Source: Bubalus kerabau (lineage: Eukaryota > Chordata > Mammalia > Artiodactyla > Bovidae). Taken from it: 64,000 nt of DNA. The stretch covers positions 29,912,001 through 29,976,000 of the forward strand of contig NC_073643.1 of the NCBI RefSeq assembly GCF_029407905.1, written 5' to 3'. Under the pieces are notes generated by a model. That model searched no databases. It worked only from the letters and a program-made list of their open reading frames with translations, and was not told where the DNA came from. Of the stretch, positions 1-10,790 are shown piece by piece. Position 1 is the stretch's first letter. The number at the start of each line of letters is the position of its first letter. Made by a program: the position numbers and the translations under genes.

Positions 1-850
1 ATTGTGTTTTCATTGTCATTTGTTGCTGGAAATTTCTTGATTTCCCTTTTGATTTCTTCAGTAACCTGTTGGTTATTTAGAAACGAGTTGTTTAATCTCC
101 ATGTGTTTGTGTTTCTTACAGTTTTTTTCTTGTAATTGATACCTAGTCTCATAGCGTTGTGGTTGGAGAAGATGCTTGGTACAATTTCAGTTTTCTTAAA
201 TTTACTGAGGATTGATTTGTGACCCAAGATGAGGTCTGTCCTGGAGAATGTTCCATGTGCATTTGAGAAGAAGGTATATTCTTCTGCATTTGGATGGAAT
301 GTCCTGAAGATATCACTGAGATCCATCTCATCTAATGTATCATTTAAGACTTGTGTTTCCCTAAGAATTTTCTGTTTTGATGATCTGTCCATTGGTGTGA
401 ATGGCGTGTTAAAGTCTCCTACTATGATTGCGTTACTGTCAGTTTCTCCTTTTATGTCTGTTAGTGTTTGTCTTATGTATGGAGGTGCTCCTATGTTGGG
501 TGCATAGATATTTACAATTGTTATGTCTTCCTCTTGGATTGATGCCTTGATCATTATGTAGTGTCCTTCCTTATCTCTTGTAATCTTCTTTATTTTAAGG
601 TCTATTTTTTCTGAGATGAGGATTGCTACTCCAGCTTTCTTTTGCTTTCCATTTGCATGAAGTATATTTTTCCATCCTCTCACTTTCAGTCTATACGTGT
701 CTTTAGGTCTGAAGTGGGTTTCTTGTAGACAGCATATATATATGGATCTTGTTTTTGTATACATTCAGCCAATCTGTGGAGCATTTAATCCATTTGGTTG
801 GAGCATTTAATCCATTTACATTTAAAGTTATTATTGATATATATGTTCCT
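1..850 (-). pseudogene. L1 ORF2 N-terminal part (endonuclease region), broken
   Basis: The minus strand from about 850 to 1 resembles the start of L1 ORF2p, the apurinic-type endonuclease domain, in several frames: pieces corresponding to the 'APN' (near 500) and 'NTPF' (near 400) regions of L1 endonucleases can be read. Many stops and frameshifts are present and no long frame survives. Reverse transcriptase would lie outside the left edge. Identified by position after ORF1 and by resemblance to other mammalian L1s. Confidence 0.65.
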
Positions 851-916
851 ATTGCCATTTTCTTAATTGTTTGAGTTTTATTTTGTAGATCATTTTTCTT
901 TTTTTGTACTTCTTGA

Positions 917-1791
917 CTATATAAGTCCCTTTAACATTTGTTGTAAAGCTGGTTTGGTGGTACTGAATTCTCTTAACTTTTGCTTGTCTGAAAAGCTTTT
1001 TATTTCTCCATCAATTTTGAATGAGATCCTTGCTGGGTACAATAATCTTGGTTGTAGGTTTTCCCCTTTCGGTACTTTAAATATATCCTGGCATTCCCTT
1101 CTGGCCTGCAGAGTTTCTGCTGAAAGATCAGCTGTTAAGTGTATGGCATTTCCCTTGTATGTTACTTGTTGCTTTTCCCTTGCTGCTTTTAATTTTCTTT
1201 CTTTGTGTGTTTGATTAATATGTGTCTTGGCATGTTTCTCCTTGGGTTTACCCTGTATGGGACTCTTTATGCCTCTTTGGCTTGATTGACTATTTCCTTT
1301 TCCATGTTGGGGAAATTTTCAACTATAATCTCTTCAAAACTTTTCTCATACCCTTTCTTTTTCTCTTCTTCTTCTGGGACCCCTGTAATTCCAGTGTTGG
1401 TGCGTTTGATATTGTCTCAGAGGTCTCTGAGACTATCCTCAGTTTTTTTCATTCTTTTTACTTTATTCTGCTCTTCAGAATTTACTTCCACCATTTTATC
1501 TTCCAGCTCACTGATTGATTCTTCTGCCTCAGATATTCTGCTATTGATTTCTTCTAGAGTATTTTTAATTTCAGTAATTGTGTTGTTTGTGTATTTATTC
1601 TTTAATTCTTCTAGGTCTTTGTTAATTGATTCTTGCATTTTCTCCATTTTGTTTTCAAGGTTTTTGATCATCTTTACTATCATTATTCTGAATTCTTTTT
1701 CAGGTAGTTTGCCTATTTCCTCTTCATTTATTTGGACTTCTGTGTTTCTAGTTTGTTCCTTCATTTGTGTACTATTTCTCTGCCTTTTCAT
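917..1791 (-). pseudogene. L1 ORF1 (RNA-binding coiled-coil protein), broken
   Basis: ORF1p is the trimeric RNA chaperone that coats L1 RNA. The minus strand opens at 1791 and gives about 124 uninterrupted residues rich in E, K, N and I with heptad spacing (for example ISEAEESISELEDKM), typical of the ORF1p coiled coil. Downstream pieces in other frames carry the nucleic-acid-binding and C-terminal region: a stretch matching VENFPN near 1310-1320, LSADLSAETL near 1110-1135, and a stop (cta on the plus strand) at 917-919. The span of 875 bp is not a multiple of three, so at least one net frameshift separates the halves. At about 290 codons it is shorter than the human protein (338 residues). 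Not functional. Confidence 0.75.
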
Positions 1792-2129
1792 TACTTTTTT
1801 TTAACTTATTGTGTTTGAGGTCTCCTTTTCTCAGGCTTCAAGTTTTGAACTCTTTCTTCCATTTGGTTTCTGCCCTCTTAAGGTTGGTCCAGTGGTTTGT
1901 GTAAGCTTCTTTTAGGGTGAGATTTGTGCTGAGTTTTTGTTTGTTTGTTTGTTTTTCCTCTGATGGGTAAGGCTGAGTGAGGTGGTAATCCTGTCTGCTG
2001 ATGATTGGATTTGTATTTTTGTTTTATTTGTTGCACAAGGTGCTATTGATGTTTGGGTGATGCCAGGTCTTGTATTCAAGTGGTTTACTTTGTGAGTTCT
2101 CACTATTTGATACTCACTAGGGTCCATGG

Positions 2130-2402
2130 CAGAGAAGGCAATGACAACCCACTCCAGTACTCTTGCTTGGAAAATCCCATGGACAGAGAAGCCTGGTAGG
2201 CTGCAGTCGATGGGGTCACGAAGAGTTGGACACGACTGAGAGACTTCACTTTCACTTTTCACTTTCATGCATTGGAGAAGAAAATGGCAACCCACTCCAG
2301 TGTTCTTGCCTGGAGAAGCCCAGGGATGGGGGAGCCTGGTGGGCTGCCATCTGTGGGGTCACACAGAGTTGGACACGACTGAAGCAACTTAGCAGCAGCA
2401 GC
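2130..2402 (+). mobile_element. BovA2 SINE (inner, younger copy)
   Basis: Dimer of the BovA monomer: each half carries gagaagg..aatggcaaccc, ttgcctgga and ggacacgactga, joined by a cactttcacttttcac linker and closed by an (agc)n tail. The 11-bp target duplication agggtccatgg lies at 2119-2129 and 2403-2413. The duplicated sequence is itself SINE sequence, so this copy landed inside an older BovA element. Confidence 0.9.
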
Positions 2403-2746
2403 AGGGTCCATGGGTTCACTAAGAGTCAGACATGACTGAGCGACTTCACTTTCACTTTTCACTTTCATGCACTGGAGAAGGCAATGGCACCCCACTCCAG
2501 TACTCTTGCCTGGAAAATCCCAAGGATGGAGGAGCCTGGTAGGCTGCGGTCCATGGTGTTGCTAAGAGTTGGACATGACTGAGTGACTTCACTTTCACTT
2601 TTCACTTTCATGCACTGGAGAAGGAAATGGCAACCCACTCCAGTGTTCTTGCCTGGAGAATCCCAGGGATGGGGGAGCCTGGTGGGCTGCCGTCTCTGGG
2701 GTCGCACAGAGTCGGACACGACTGAAGTGACTTAGCAGCAGCAGCA
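2403..2746 (+). mobile_element. BovA2 SINE (outer, 5'-extended half-monomer plus dimer)
   Basis: Begins part-way through a BovA monomer (ccatgggttcactaagagtcagacatg..), then continues with two full monomers and an (agc)n tail, giving about 2.5 monomers. It sits in the L1 5'UTR: L1 sequence stops near 2118 and resumes at 2747 (ttaattctctgg). The short agggt at both edges is a possible target duplication. Confidence 0.75.
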
Positions 2747-2897
2747 GGGTTAATTCTCTGGTCATCTAGAGTCTTGGAGTCAGTGCTCCCACTTCAAAGG
2801 TTCAGGGCTTGATCTCTGGTCAGGAACGAAGATTCCACAAGTGGCTTGTTATGGCATTAAGTGAGATTACAACAAATATTCAAAAACTAGAAACCAA

Positions 2898-3010
2898 AGG
2901 TGCTGCTGCTGCTAGGTCGCTTCAGTCGTGTCCAACTGTGTGACCCCATAGATGGCAACCCACCAGGCTCCTCCATCCCTGAGATTCTCCAGGCAAGAAC
3001 ACTGGAGTGT
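2898..3010 (-). mobile_element. BovA monomer fragment, antisense
   Basis: Starts gctgctgctgctagg (reverse complement of the agcagcagc tail) and runs through one monomer to ggcaagaacactggagtg, then L1 5'UTR resumes. A 5'-truncated single-monomer SINE inserted in the L1. Confidence 0.75.
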
Positions 3011-3504
3011 TCACTGTCAGCCTTAAATGTTTCCCCTCTGACTCAGACAGTTGCCCTGATGTGGGGATTGGACCCCTGCTTCAGTTCCCCGCCGGCTGAG
3101 GGCAGGTTCGATCCTACTAACACTCCTGTTTTCCCCCCCTAGTTCTTTGTCCTATCGAGTTTTGTGTGGGTCTATATATTCTTTTCCTCTCTCAGCTGGT
3201 GCTCTGCATGCAGTTCTGTGTCTGAAGGTGTATTCCTGATGTATCCGTGGAGAGAGATGTACTCCATGACCACCTACTCTTCTGCCATTTTGTTCTTGCC
3301 TAGAAACTTTAAAGGCGTAACATCATACAGTATCTGTTGCAAACCCAAAGACCTCAGCATTCTGGCTGCCCTGTACTTTGAAAGCAAAATCGCTATTTCT
3401 AATGATTTCTCACCATTGAACTAATGAGATCCATGATAAAGTATAACTTAAGACCTTAAAGAATCATTTAGTGGCTCACATCCTCTCAGAAGCAGGAGCT
3501 GCCT

Positions 3505-3615
3505 TTTTCGAGCACCTGACTAATACCAGACCCCATGCAGGGCTTCGTATATTTCTCCTGTGTCTTTATTATCCCCATTTCACAGAAGGTAAAAACTGAG
3601 GCTCAAAGGGTTTAT
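3505..3615 (-). repeat. MIR fragment
   Basis: Contains ttattatccccatttcacag..actgaggctcaaagggtt, the reverse of the MIR core. Old, diverged, no defined ends. Confidence 0.5.
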
Positions 3616-4034
3616 AGGATCTGACAGAACATCCATATCACACTGTGTTTGTAATCAGATAAACATTGTTTCATGAATATAGATAGATTCCTACTGGATT
3701 TTATTGTGTGTACTTTGTTTTTTGACTGCCCCTGCCCATAACAGGTTGATGGTGACACCCTTTCATGAGAAACGGGTAGAAATAACGTCCTCAGTTTATG
3801 CTGGTGGGGCTGGGGCTCAAGGAATGGAAGTTTCCAGAGTGCTGTGAGGCTTTGAGGAAGGCATTACTAATCTCTATAGTCTCTTACATGTGAAGTTGGT
3901 GTAGATGTACTTCATGAGTTGTTGTGAGAATACGTAGATATAATTGTATTAAAGTGTCTCAGTTTAGTAGGTATTTATCCTGCATCTTTTAGCATGAGGG
4001 CTGTAGTTGGCACTGGGTATACAGTGGCAAAGAA

Positions 4035-4262
4035 TAACAGTGCTCATTTATGAAGTACTTTACTTGCATCATCACATTTGATTTTAACCTTAGGAAACGT
4101 GAGATACTCACTCCACATACCCTACCTCCACATAGGAGGGAGAAATGATTTCCCAGAGGGGTTAAGTACCGTGCTGAGATCACACAGCTACTGCATTGGT
4201 GCAGTTGGGATTGGAACCCAGCTGGCCAGGTCTGAAACCGGCATTTTAACCATGACATCATA
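4035..4262 (-). repeat. MIR element
   Basis: Shows in order the antisense MIR landmarks: actttacttgcatcatcacat, ggttaagtaccgtgctgagatcacacagct, then gggattggaacccagct and a tRNA-like head. A diverged but nearly full MIR. Confidence 0.65.
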
Positions 4263-6088
4263 ATGTCTGTGATCTACTGACATGAGGGTCTCTGCCCTCG
4301 GGGAACTCAGAGTCCAGTAGAGAAAGGATGAAAGTAAAGAAACATAAGGACAACATACTGTGCTAAATGCTATGAGGGAGATAAACAGGATGTCCTGAGT
4401 GAGAGGGGCAAATCTGGGAGGGCCTCTTGGAGGGAGTGAGGTTTAACTGAGATCTAGAAATGAATAGCAGTTAGCCAAGTGACAAGTGGGGAACAGAGGA
4501 CTTCAGCAAGTGGGGGGTGTATATCTAAAAGTGGGAAAGTCTAAAGATGGGAACAGTCTGGATACCAGCTACTCATATAGAGTAACTGCTCAAAATGAGC
4601 AATGAAAGTTATTGTCAGGACTACTTTGAGCTTAAAATCTCTTCAGAATCAGTTGAAGAGAGTTTCTGCAGCTGCCTCTGTGGCTTTAGTGTTTTCTCTA
4701 TTTTATTGCGTATGTTCAATTTTACAAACATGAAAGGGATTCAGCCTTTTCATGAATGCCTATAACTGACTGCATTTCACCATCCCCTCCCCTCTCCCAA
4801 ATGTGGGCAAAACAGAAGGACAGAAAGTTTTGAAGTTCTGCTTCTAAATATTTCCTTAGTGTTCTTTTATGGGGCTTGGTTCCTTAGAACATGACATGTT
4901 CATAAAACATGATATTCCTCTGCCTTTATATACATTCTTTTTCCCAAAAAAAAAAAAAGATTTAACAGAGTCATAACTCTGAGCAAGGAAGCCCTCAAAA
5001 GAGCATCATAATTGTAAATGCTGAAATATATGGTATGCATAAAATTAATGAATGCTAATTAATTTGTTCTGCGTTTAGCAGAGGCATTTCACACAGATCA
5101 CCAAAACAGTTTCATGAAACACTGTTCTGCTAATGCCTATCCGTACCTTTGAAAAATCTGCCACAGGAAGCAACATTTCTTTATTAAAAAAAAAAAAAAA
5201 AAAAATTAAGGAAACCACGTCTTTTGTCCCTCTCAGGTACATTTCATTTCCCGAGACACACTGGCTATTTTCCAAAAATGTAAACTAGGATTATGTTCAC
5301 TTTGAATTTGCATGCCTGGGTAGCAGTGTCACTCACCTTTGCTATTCCTTTATAAATCGAAATTAATTAAACTAGAGCTTGCCAGTGAAAACATACCCAC
5401 CCGTCTAAATATAGATTTTGGTTCTGTAGCCCCATCCAGGAAAAAAAAAATCCCTTTTATTAGAAATTGCTGATCTCACATCAAAGCAGCAAGAGAAGAC
5501 CGAGTTCTCTTTCATTTTTAATAAAGAGGTTTGCTGATCCTCGGGGGCACACCTGACCACACTGCAGACGGCACTGGCAGCCTGTGATGAGTGGCCCGTG
5601 GAGGTCACAGCCTGCTTCCAGAGGTCATGGCTTTTTCAGTAGGTGGTGGTGTGTTTAGAGGGGCTAATTTGTTAATCAGAGAAAACTTGAAATTTCTCTG
5701 TGATTTCTTGTCAGCTACTGGTGGTAATATGCATTACCACAGTTTTTAAGCTTTTGTTTTAAGACCAATTTTGAATATCTATAGGAAAAAGGAGTTCTGT
5801 ATTATAAGGATAAAACATATGTACATACTCATACTGTTACTTAAATTTCCTTTTCTTTAAGTTGCCCAGCCTGCCTGTTTTCTAGTCTCCAAAATGTTCT
5901 GATACATTTACATCCTTGACTATAAGAAAGGATAGTGGTATCCTGTCTTCTTTTTGCAATATTTAACATTAAAGTAAAAGTGGCCCTTCTAGTCCAAAAA
6001 TGTTTTCCACACACTCAGAGTAGAAGTGTCTGGTGAACAGTGAGTTTCCAGTGAAGGGTAGGCATGCCCTCTGGAATTTGCATGTGAG
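4263..6088. other. Single-copy sequence, no gene recognised
   Basis: AT-rich DNA with A-runs near 4947-4958 and 5185-5203. Open frames are short and match nothing I know. No splice-bounded exon or promoter was recognised. Confidence 0.5.
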
Positions 6089-6089
6089 A

Positions 6090-6704
6090 TACAGTTCAGT
6101 TCAGTTCAGTCGCTCAGTCCTGTCCGACTCTGTGACCCCATGAATTGCAGCACGCCAGGCCTCCCTGTCCACCACCAACTCCCAGAATTCACTCAAACTC
6201 ACGTCCATCGAGTCAGTGATGCCATCCAGCCATCTCATCCTCTGTGGTCCCCTTCTCCTCCTGCCCCCAATCCCTCCCAGCATCAGAGTCTTTTCCAATG
6301 AGTCAACTCTTCGCATGAGGTGGCCAAAGTACTGGAGTTTCAGCTTTAGCATCATTCCCTCCAAAGAAACCCCAGGGCTGATCTCCTTCAGAATGGACTG
6401 GTTGGATCTCCTTGCAGTCCAAGGGACTCTCAAGAGTCTTCTCCAACACCACAGTTCAAAAGCATCAATTCTTCGGCACTCAGCCTTCTTCACAGTCCAA
6501 CTCTCACATCCATACATGACCACAGGAAAAACCATAGCCTTGACTAGACGAACCTTTGTTGGCAAAGTAATGTCTCTGCTTTTGAACATGCTATCTAGGT
6601 TGGTCATAACTTTCCTTCCAAGGAGTAAGCGTCTTTTAATTTCATGGCTGCAGTCACCATCTGCAGTGATTTTGGAGCCCCCAAAAAATAAAGTCTGACA
6701 CTAT
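6090..6704 (-). mobile_element. BovB (RTE) LINE, 3' end, antisense
   Basis: Left edge is the reverse of the BovB tail (ttcagttcagttcagttcag), followed by the antisense of the last ~600 bp of the ORF. The minus strand is open for 168 codons at 6101-6607, including the motif VMYGCESWTVKK common to all BovB copies here. Truncated upstream at the phrase ataaagtctgacact, which corresponds to 9333-9347 of the large copy. 5' truncation is usual for LINE insertions. Confidence 0.9.
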
Positions 6705-7171
6705 TAACAGTACTGAAACTATCCTGTCCTGGTTTGCAAATCCAATGAATCAACTCACAGGCTCTAAATTCCTTTTACAGAACACATTGGATCCTTTGCC
6801 AGGATCTCAGTGACTGTGTTCCCTGCTTGTTCATTTCATGCTGCTTTTCGAAAAGCCTCCCGCTTCCTTTCTGACAGTTGCATCTGCTCACTCCTAAATG
6901 AAAGCAGCTTCAGGAAAGCACTGGCCAACATCTGAGCAATGGGAGGGCTGTGTGTCACCCCACTGTGTAATCCTGAGATTGAAGTTTGTTTTAAGCTCTT
7001 GCATCCCACCAGATTTCCTTTTGGACCTTTAACCAACTGTTCTGTTTCTGTGGTCTTATTTTTCACTGATTTTAGGTGTTATAATTCATCTTCTTTCATA
7101 ACATTCTTTTGTATGTGTCAATAAAACATTGTGCTTTTCTGTAGAGAATCACTCATTTCATTTGTTGTTTG

Positions 7172-7174
<3 letters not shown>
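6705..7174. other. Single-copy sequence between BovB copies
   Basis: No repeat or exon recognised. An aataaa hexamer at about 7120 has no supported gene upstream. Confidence 0.4.

Positions 7175-7208
<34 letters not shown>
7175..7208. repeat. (TG)n microsatellite
   Basis: About 16 uninterrupted tg units directly 5' of a SINE fragment. Confidence 0.9.
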
Positions 7209-7210
<2 letters not shown>

Positions 7211-7217
7211 GGGTAGG

Positions 7218-7350
7218 GAAGATCCCTTGGAGAAGGAAATGGCAACCCATTCCAGCATTCTTGCCTGGGAAATCCCATGGACAGAGGAGCCTGATGGGCT
7301 ACAGTCCATGGGATCACAAAAGAATCAGACAGGACTTAGTGACTAAACAA
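7218..7350 (+). mobile_element. Bov-tA/BovA SINE body, 5'-truncated
   Basis: gatcccttggagaaggaaat, ttgcctgggaaatcccatgg and gactaaacaacaaca mark a BovA body with an (aac)n tail of the Bov-tA type. The tRNA-like head is missing; the element abuts the TG repeat. Confidence 0.75.
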
Positions 7351-7377
7351 CAACATATGTATGTATGTGTGTATAAA

Positions 7378-9921
7378 CCATTCAATATCAGAGTAATCCA
7401 AGTCTATGCCCCAACCAGTAACGCTGAAGAAGCTGAAGTTGAATGGTTCTATGAAGACCTACAAGACCTTTTAGAACTAACACCCAAAAAAGATGTCCTT
7501 TTCATTATAGGGGACTGGAATGCAAAAGTAGGAAGTCAAGAAACACCTGGAGTAACAGGCAAATTTGGCCTTGGAATATGGAATGAAGCAGGGCAAAGAC
7601 TGATAGAGTTTTGCCAAGAAAATGCACTGGTCATAACAAACACCCTCTTCCAACAACACAAGAGAAGACTCTAAACATGGACATCACCAGATGGTCAACA
7701 CCAAAATCAGATTGATTATATTCTTTGCAGCCAAAGATGGAGAAGCTCTATACAGTCAGCAAAAACAAGACCAGGAGCTGACTGTGGCTCAGACCATGAA
7801 CTCCTTATTGCCAAATTCAGACTTAAATTGAAGAAAGTAGGGAAAACCACTAGACCATTCAGGTATGACCTAAATCAAATCCCTTATGATTATACAGTGG
7901 AAGTGAGAAATAGATTTAAGGGCCTAGATCTGATAGATAGAGTGCCTGATGAGCTATGGAATGAGGTTCGTGACATTGTATAGGAGACAGGGATCAAGAC
8001 CATTCCCATAGAAAAGAAATGCAAAAAAGCAAAATGGCTGTCTGGGGAGGCTTTACAAATAGCTGTGAAAAGAAGAGAAGTGAAAAGCAAAGGAGAAAAG
8101 GAAAGATGTAAACATCTGAATGCAGAGTTCCAAAGAATAGCAAGAAGAGATAAGAAAGCCTTCTTCAGCGATCAATGCAAAGAAATAGAGGAAAACAACA
8201 GAATGGGAAAGACTAGGGATCTCTTCAAGAAAATCAGAGATACCAAGGGAACATTTCATGCAAAGATGGGCTCGATAAAGGTCAGAAATGGTATGGACCT
8301 AACAGAAGCAGAAGATATTAAGAAGAGGTGGCAAGAATACACGGAAGAACTGTACAAAAAAGATCTTCACGACCCAGATAATCACGATGGTGTGATCACT
8401 GACCTCGAGCCAGACATCCTGGAATGTGAAGTCAAGTGGGCCTTAGAAAGCATCACTACAAACAAAGCTAGTGGAGGTGATGGAATTCCAGTTGAGCTAT
8501 TCCAAATCCTGAAAGATGATGCTGTGAAAGTGCTGCACTCAATATGCCAGCAAATTTGGAAAACTCAGCAGTGGCCACAGGACTGGAAAAGGTCAGTTTT
8601 CATTCCAATCCCAAAGAAAGGCAATGCCAAAGAATGCTCAAACTACCGCACAATTGCACTCATCTCACATGCTAGTAAAGTCATGCTCAAAATTCTCCAA
8701 GCCAGGCTTCAGCAATATATGAACCGTGAACTTCCTGATGTTCAAGCTGGTTTTAGAAAAGGCAGAGGAACCAGAGACCAAATTGCCAACATCCACTGGA
8801 TCATGGAAAAAGCAAGAGAGTTCCGGAAAAACATCTATTTCTGCTTTATTGACTACGCCAAAGCCTTTGACTGTGTGGATCACAAGAAACTGTGGAAAAT
8901 TCTGAAAGAGATGGGAATACCAGACCACCTGATCTGCCTCTTGAGAAACTTGTATGCAGGTCAGGAAGCAACAGTTAGAACTGGACATGGGACAACAGAC
9001 TGGTTCCAAATAGGAAAAGGAGTTCGTCAAGGCTGTATATTGTCACCCTGCTTATTTAACTTATATGCAGAGTGCATCATGCGAAAGGCTGGACTGGAAG
9101 AAACACAAGCTGGAATCAAGATTGCCGGGAGAAATATTGATAACCTCAGATATGCAAATGACACCAGCCTTATGGCAGAAAGTGAAGAGGAACTAAAAAG
9201 CCTCTTGATGAAAGTGAAAGAGGAGAGTGAAAAAGTTGGCTTAAAGCTCAACATTCAGAAAACGAAGATCATGGCATCAGGTCCCACCACTTCATGGGAA
9301 ATAGATGGGGAAAGAGTGGAAACAGTGTCAGACTTTATTTTTCTGGGTTCCAAAATCACTGCAGATGGTGACTGCAGCCATGAAATTAAAAGAGGCTTAC
9401 TCCTTGGAAGGAAAGTTATGACCAACCTAGATAGCATGTTCAAAAGCAGAGACATTACTTTGCCAACAAAGGTTCATCTAGTCAAGGCTATGGTTTTTCC
9501 TGTGGTCATGTATGGATGTGAGAGTTGGACTGTGAAGAAGGCTGAGCACCGAAGAATTGATGCTTTTGAACTGTGGTGTTGGAGAAGACTCTTGAGAGTC
9601 CCTTGGACTGCAAGGAGATCCAACCAGTCCATCCTGAAGGAGATCAGCCCTGGGATTTCTTTGGAGGGAATGATGCTAAAGCTGAAACTCCAGTACTTTG
9701 GCCATCTCATGCGAAGAGTTGACTCATTGGAAAAGACTTTGATGCTGGGAGGGATTGGGGGCAGGAGGAGAAGGGGACGACAGAGGATGAGATGGCTGGA
9801 TGGCATCACTGACTTGATGGACGTGAGTCTGAGTGAACTCCAGGAGTTGGTGATGGACAGGGAGGCCTGGCGTGCTGCAATTCATGGTGTCGCAAAGAGT
9901 CGGACACGACTGAGCGACTGA
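7378..9921 (+). pseudogene. BovB endonuclease/reverse transcriptase ORF with two stops and a mutated motif C
   Basis: One frame runs through the element and is broken by only two stops: TAA at 7672-7674 and TAG at 7981-7983. From 8065 it is open for 618 codons. Endonuclease: GDWNAKVG at 7510-7533 and the catalytic SDH at 7789-7797. Reverse transcriptase: motif A FIDYAKAFD with its Asp at 8851-8853, motif B GVRQG at 9019-9033, motif C at 9151-9162. Motif C reads YAND: codon 9157-9159 is AAT, whereas the copies at 11848-12998 and 28874-30532 read YADD. This Asp binds catalytic metal in reverse transcriptases, so the copy should be inactive even without the stops. The C-terminal region has the shared VMYGCESWTVKK segment. 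BovB normally encodes one ORF of about 1,000 residues. Confidence 0.9.
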
Positions 9922-9931
9922 TCTGATCTGA

Positions 9932-9935
<4 letters not shown>
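7378..9935 (+). mobile_element. BovB (RTE) LINE, large 5'-truncated copy
   Basis: About 2.55 kb: part of the endonuclease, the whole reverse transcriptase, the C-terminal region and the 3' tail, here gactgatctgatctgatctgat. It begins at aaaccattcaatatcag inside the ORF, so promoter and N-terminus are absent. Close agreement with the other copies in the window implies a fairly recent insertion. It is followed directly by a TA/GA microsatellite that probably grew from the tail. Confidence 0.93.

Positions 9936-10003
<68 letters not shown>
9936..10003. repeat. Compound microsatellite (TA)n-(GA)n
   Basis: About 20 TA units (9936-9975) followed by about 14 GA units (9976-10003). It lies between the tail of one BovB and the 3' end of another. 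Confidence 0.9.
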
Positions 10004-10004
<1 letters not shown>

Positions 10005-10007
10005 GTT

Positions 10008-10115
10008 TGGGTAAACTCCTGGAGTTGGTGATAGACAGGGAGGCCTGGCGTGCTGCAGTCCATGGGGTCACAAAGAGTCAGACATGACTGAATGACTGAA
10101 TTGAACTGAACTGAT
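10008..10115 (+). mobile_element. BovB 3'-end fragment
   Basis: Repeats the last ~105 bp of BovB (aactcctggagttggtgat .. gactgaattgaactgaactga). Same orientation as the large copy just upstream, but its tail is the CTGAA type rather than the GATCT type. Confidence 0.8.
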
Positions 10116-10570
10116 GCCAATCTTTATGCATGCATATGTACATGTAGCCATACATATACACATGCATACATATATACATATAGCTTTTGTCATTGTTAAC
10201 TACTTACATAGTTTTATGGTTATTCCAGTGTTTTACAGTAGCCTATTATGTCATCTCTAAATAATGAGAATTGTTTCTTTCAAAGACCTTTACCTTTTAT
10301 TGCTTTTTTTCTTGTCATATTTCACTGGCTAGAACATCTCACTTTATCATAAGAATCTTAAGTTTTCATGTAGACACATGTTATCGAGGTTTCTGTGAAT
10401 TCATAGTTAGCAACTAGGTCCTAGAGTAGTAATTCACATTATTATCATTAAACATAAAAACTGCAGTCTGATGTGAATAATTCATTTCAGAGACAAATAT
10501 CAAAGAGGACATTTTCCACAAGTGAAGCATTCCTCCAAAGGCAATGAGGGAAAGTATTACAGTTCCTTTT
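10116..10570. other. Single-copy sequence with a CATA-rich stretch
   Basis: Positions 10125-10185 are rich in catgcatat/acatata, a degenerate simple repeat. Otherwise AT-rich without recognised features. Confidence 0.4.
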
Positions 10571-10574
10571 ATCA

Positions 10575-10790
10575 GAGTCTTACTAAATATTAGATACCAG
10601 GTTAACAGGTAAATATACCCTGCATTATTTAATTCTTAGAACAACTGCCTTAGAAGAGGTCTTATCATTGTGCCTGTTTTACTGCCAAGGAGACTGAGGT
10701 TTAGAGAGTAAGACCTATTAAACAGTGTTATAGCATCAGGATTAAATGTAGCCCTTCTTCGTCCAGAGCCTACTACCTTACACTGCTAAG
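10575..10790 (-). repeat. MIR element
   Basis: Antisense MIR landmarks in order: ttaattcttagaacaac, ttactgccaaggagactgag, gtttagagagtaag, and a head region near 10770. Diverged. Confidence 0.6.

Larger units (their letters stand above)
1..3297 (-). mobile_element. L1 (LINE-1, L1-BT-like), 5' portion, antisense
   Basis: Read on the minus strand this is the front half of an L1: 5'UTR (about 3297 to 1792), ORF1 (1791 to 917), then the start of ORF2 running off the left edge. The 5' end is taken where the minus strand reads caaaatggcagaagag, resembling the YY1-type start of mammalian L1s. The 5'UTR is interrupted by BovA-type SINEs at about 2119-2746 and 2898-3010. No 3' end is in the window, so a target duplication cannot be tested. 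The element is old enough to be broken in both ORFs but has kept its 5' end, which most genomic L1s lose. Confidence 0.85.

Noticed and set aside
1286..1804. 172-codon plus-strand frame over the L1 ORF1 region
   Set aside because: Antisense shadow of the coiled-coil ORF1; Phe/Ser/Leu-rich composition is what the reverse of an E/K-rich frame gives.
2130..2746. Regular ~120-bp periodicity suggesting a satellite or CRISPR-like array
   Set aside because: The period is the BovA monomer inside dimeric SINEs, with target duplications and SINE tails.
7119..7125. AATAAA near 7120 as a gene end
   Set aside because: No open frame or exon signal upstream; the hexamer is frequent in AT-rich DNA.
7129..7674. 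181-codon frame starting in unique DNA before BovB
   Set aside because: It crosses a TG repeat (poly-CV) and a SINE before entering BovB; an artificial joining of frames.
9474..9809. Long open frames on the strand opposite BovB (also 6216-6698, 8665-9030, 12151-12528, 29855-30406)
   Set aside because: They repeat in every BovB copy as the antisense of the RT/C-terminal region; they reflect the codon content of the sense frame, not genes.
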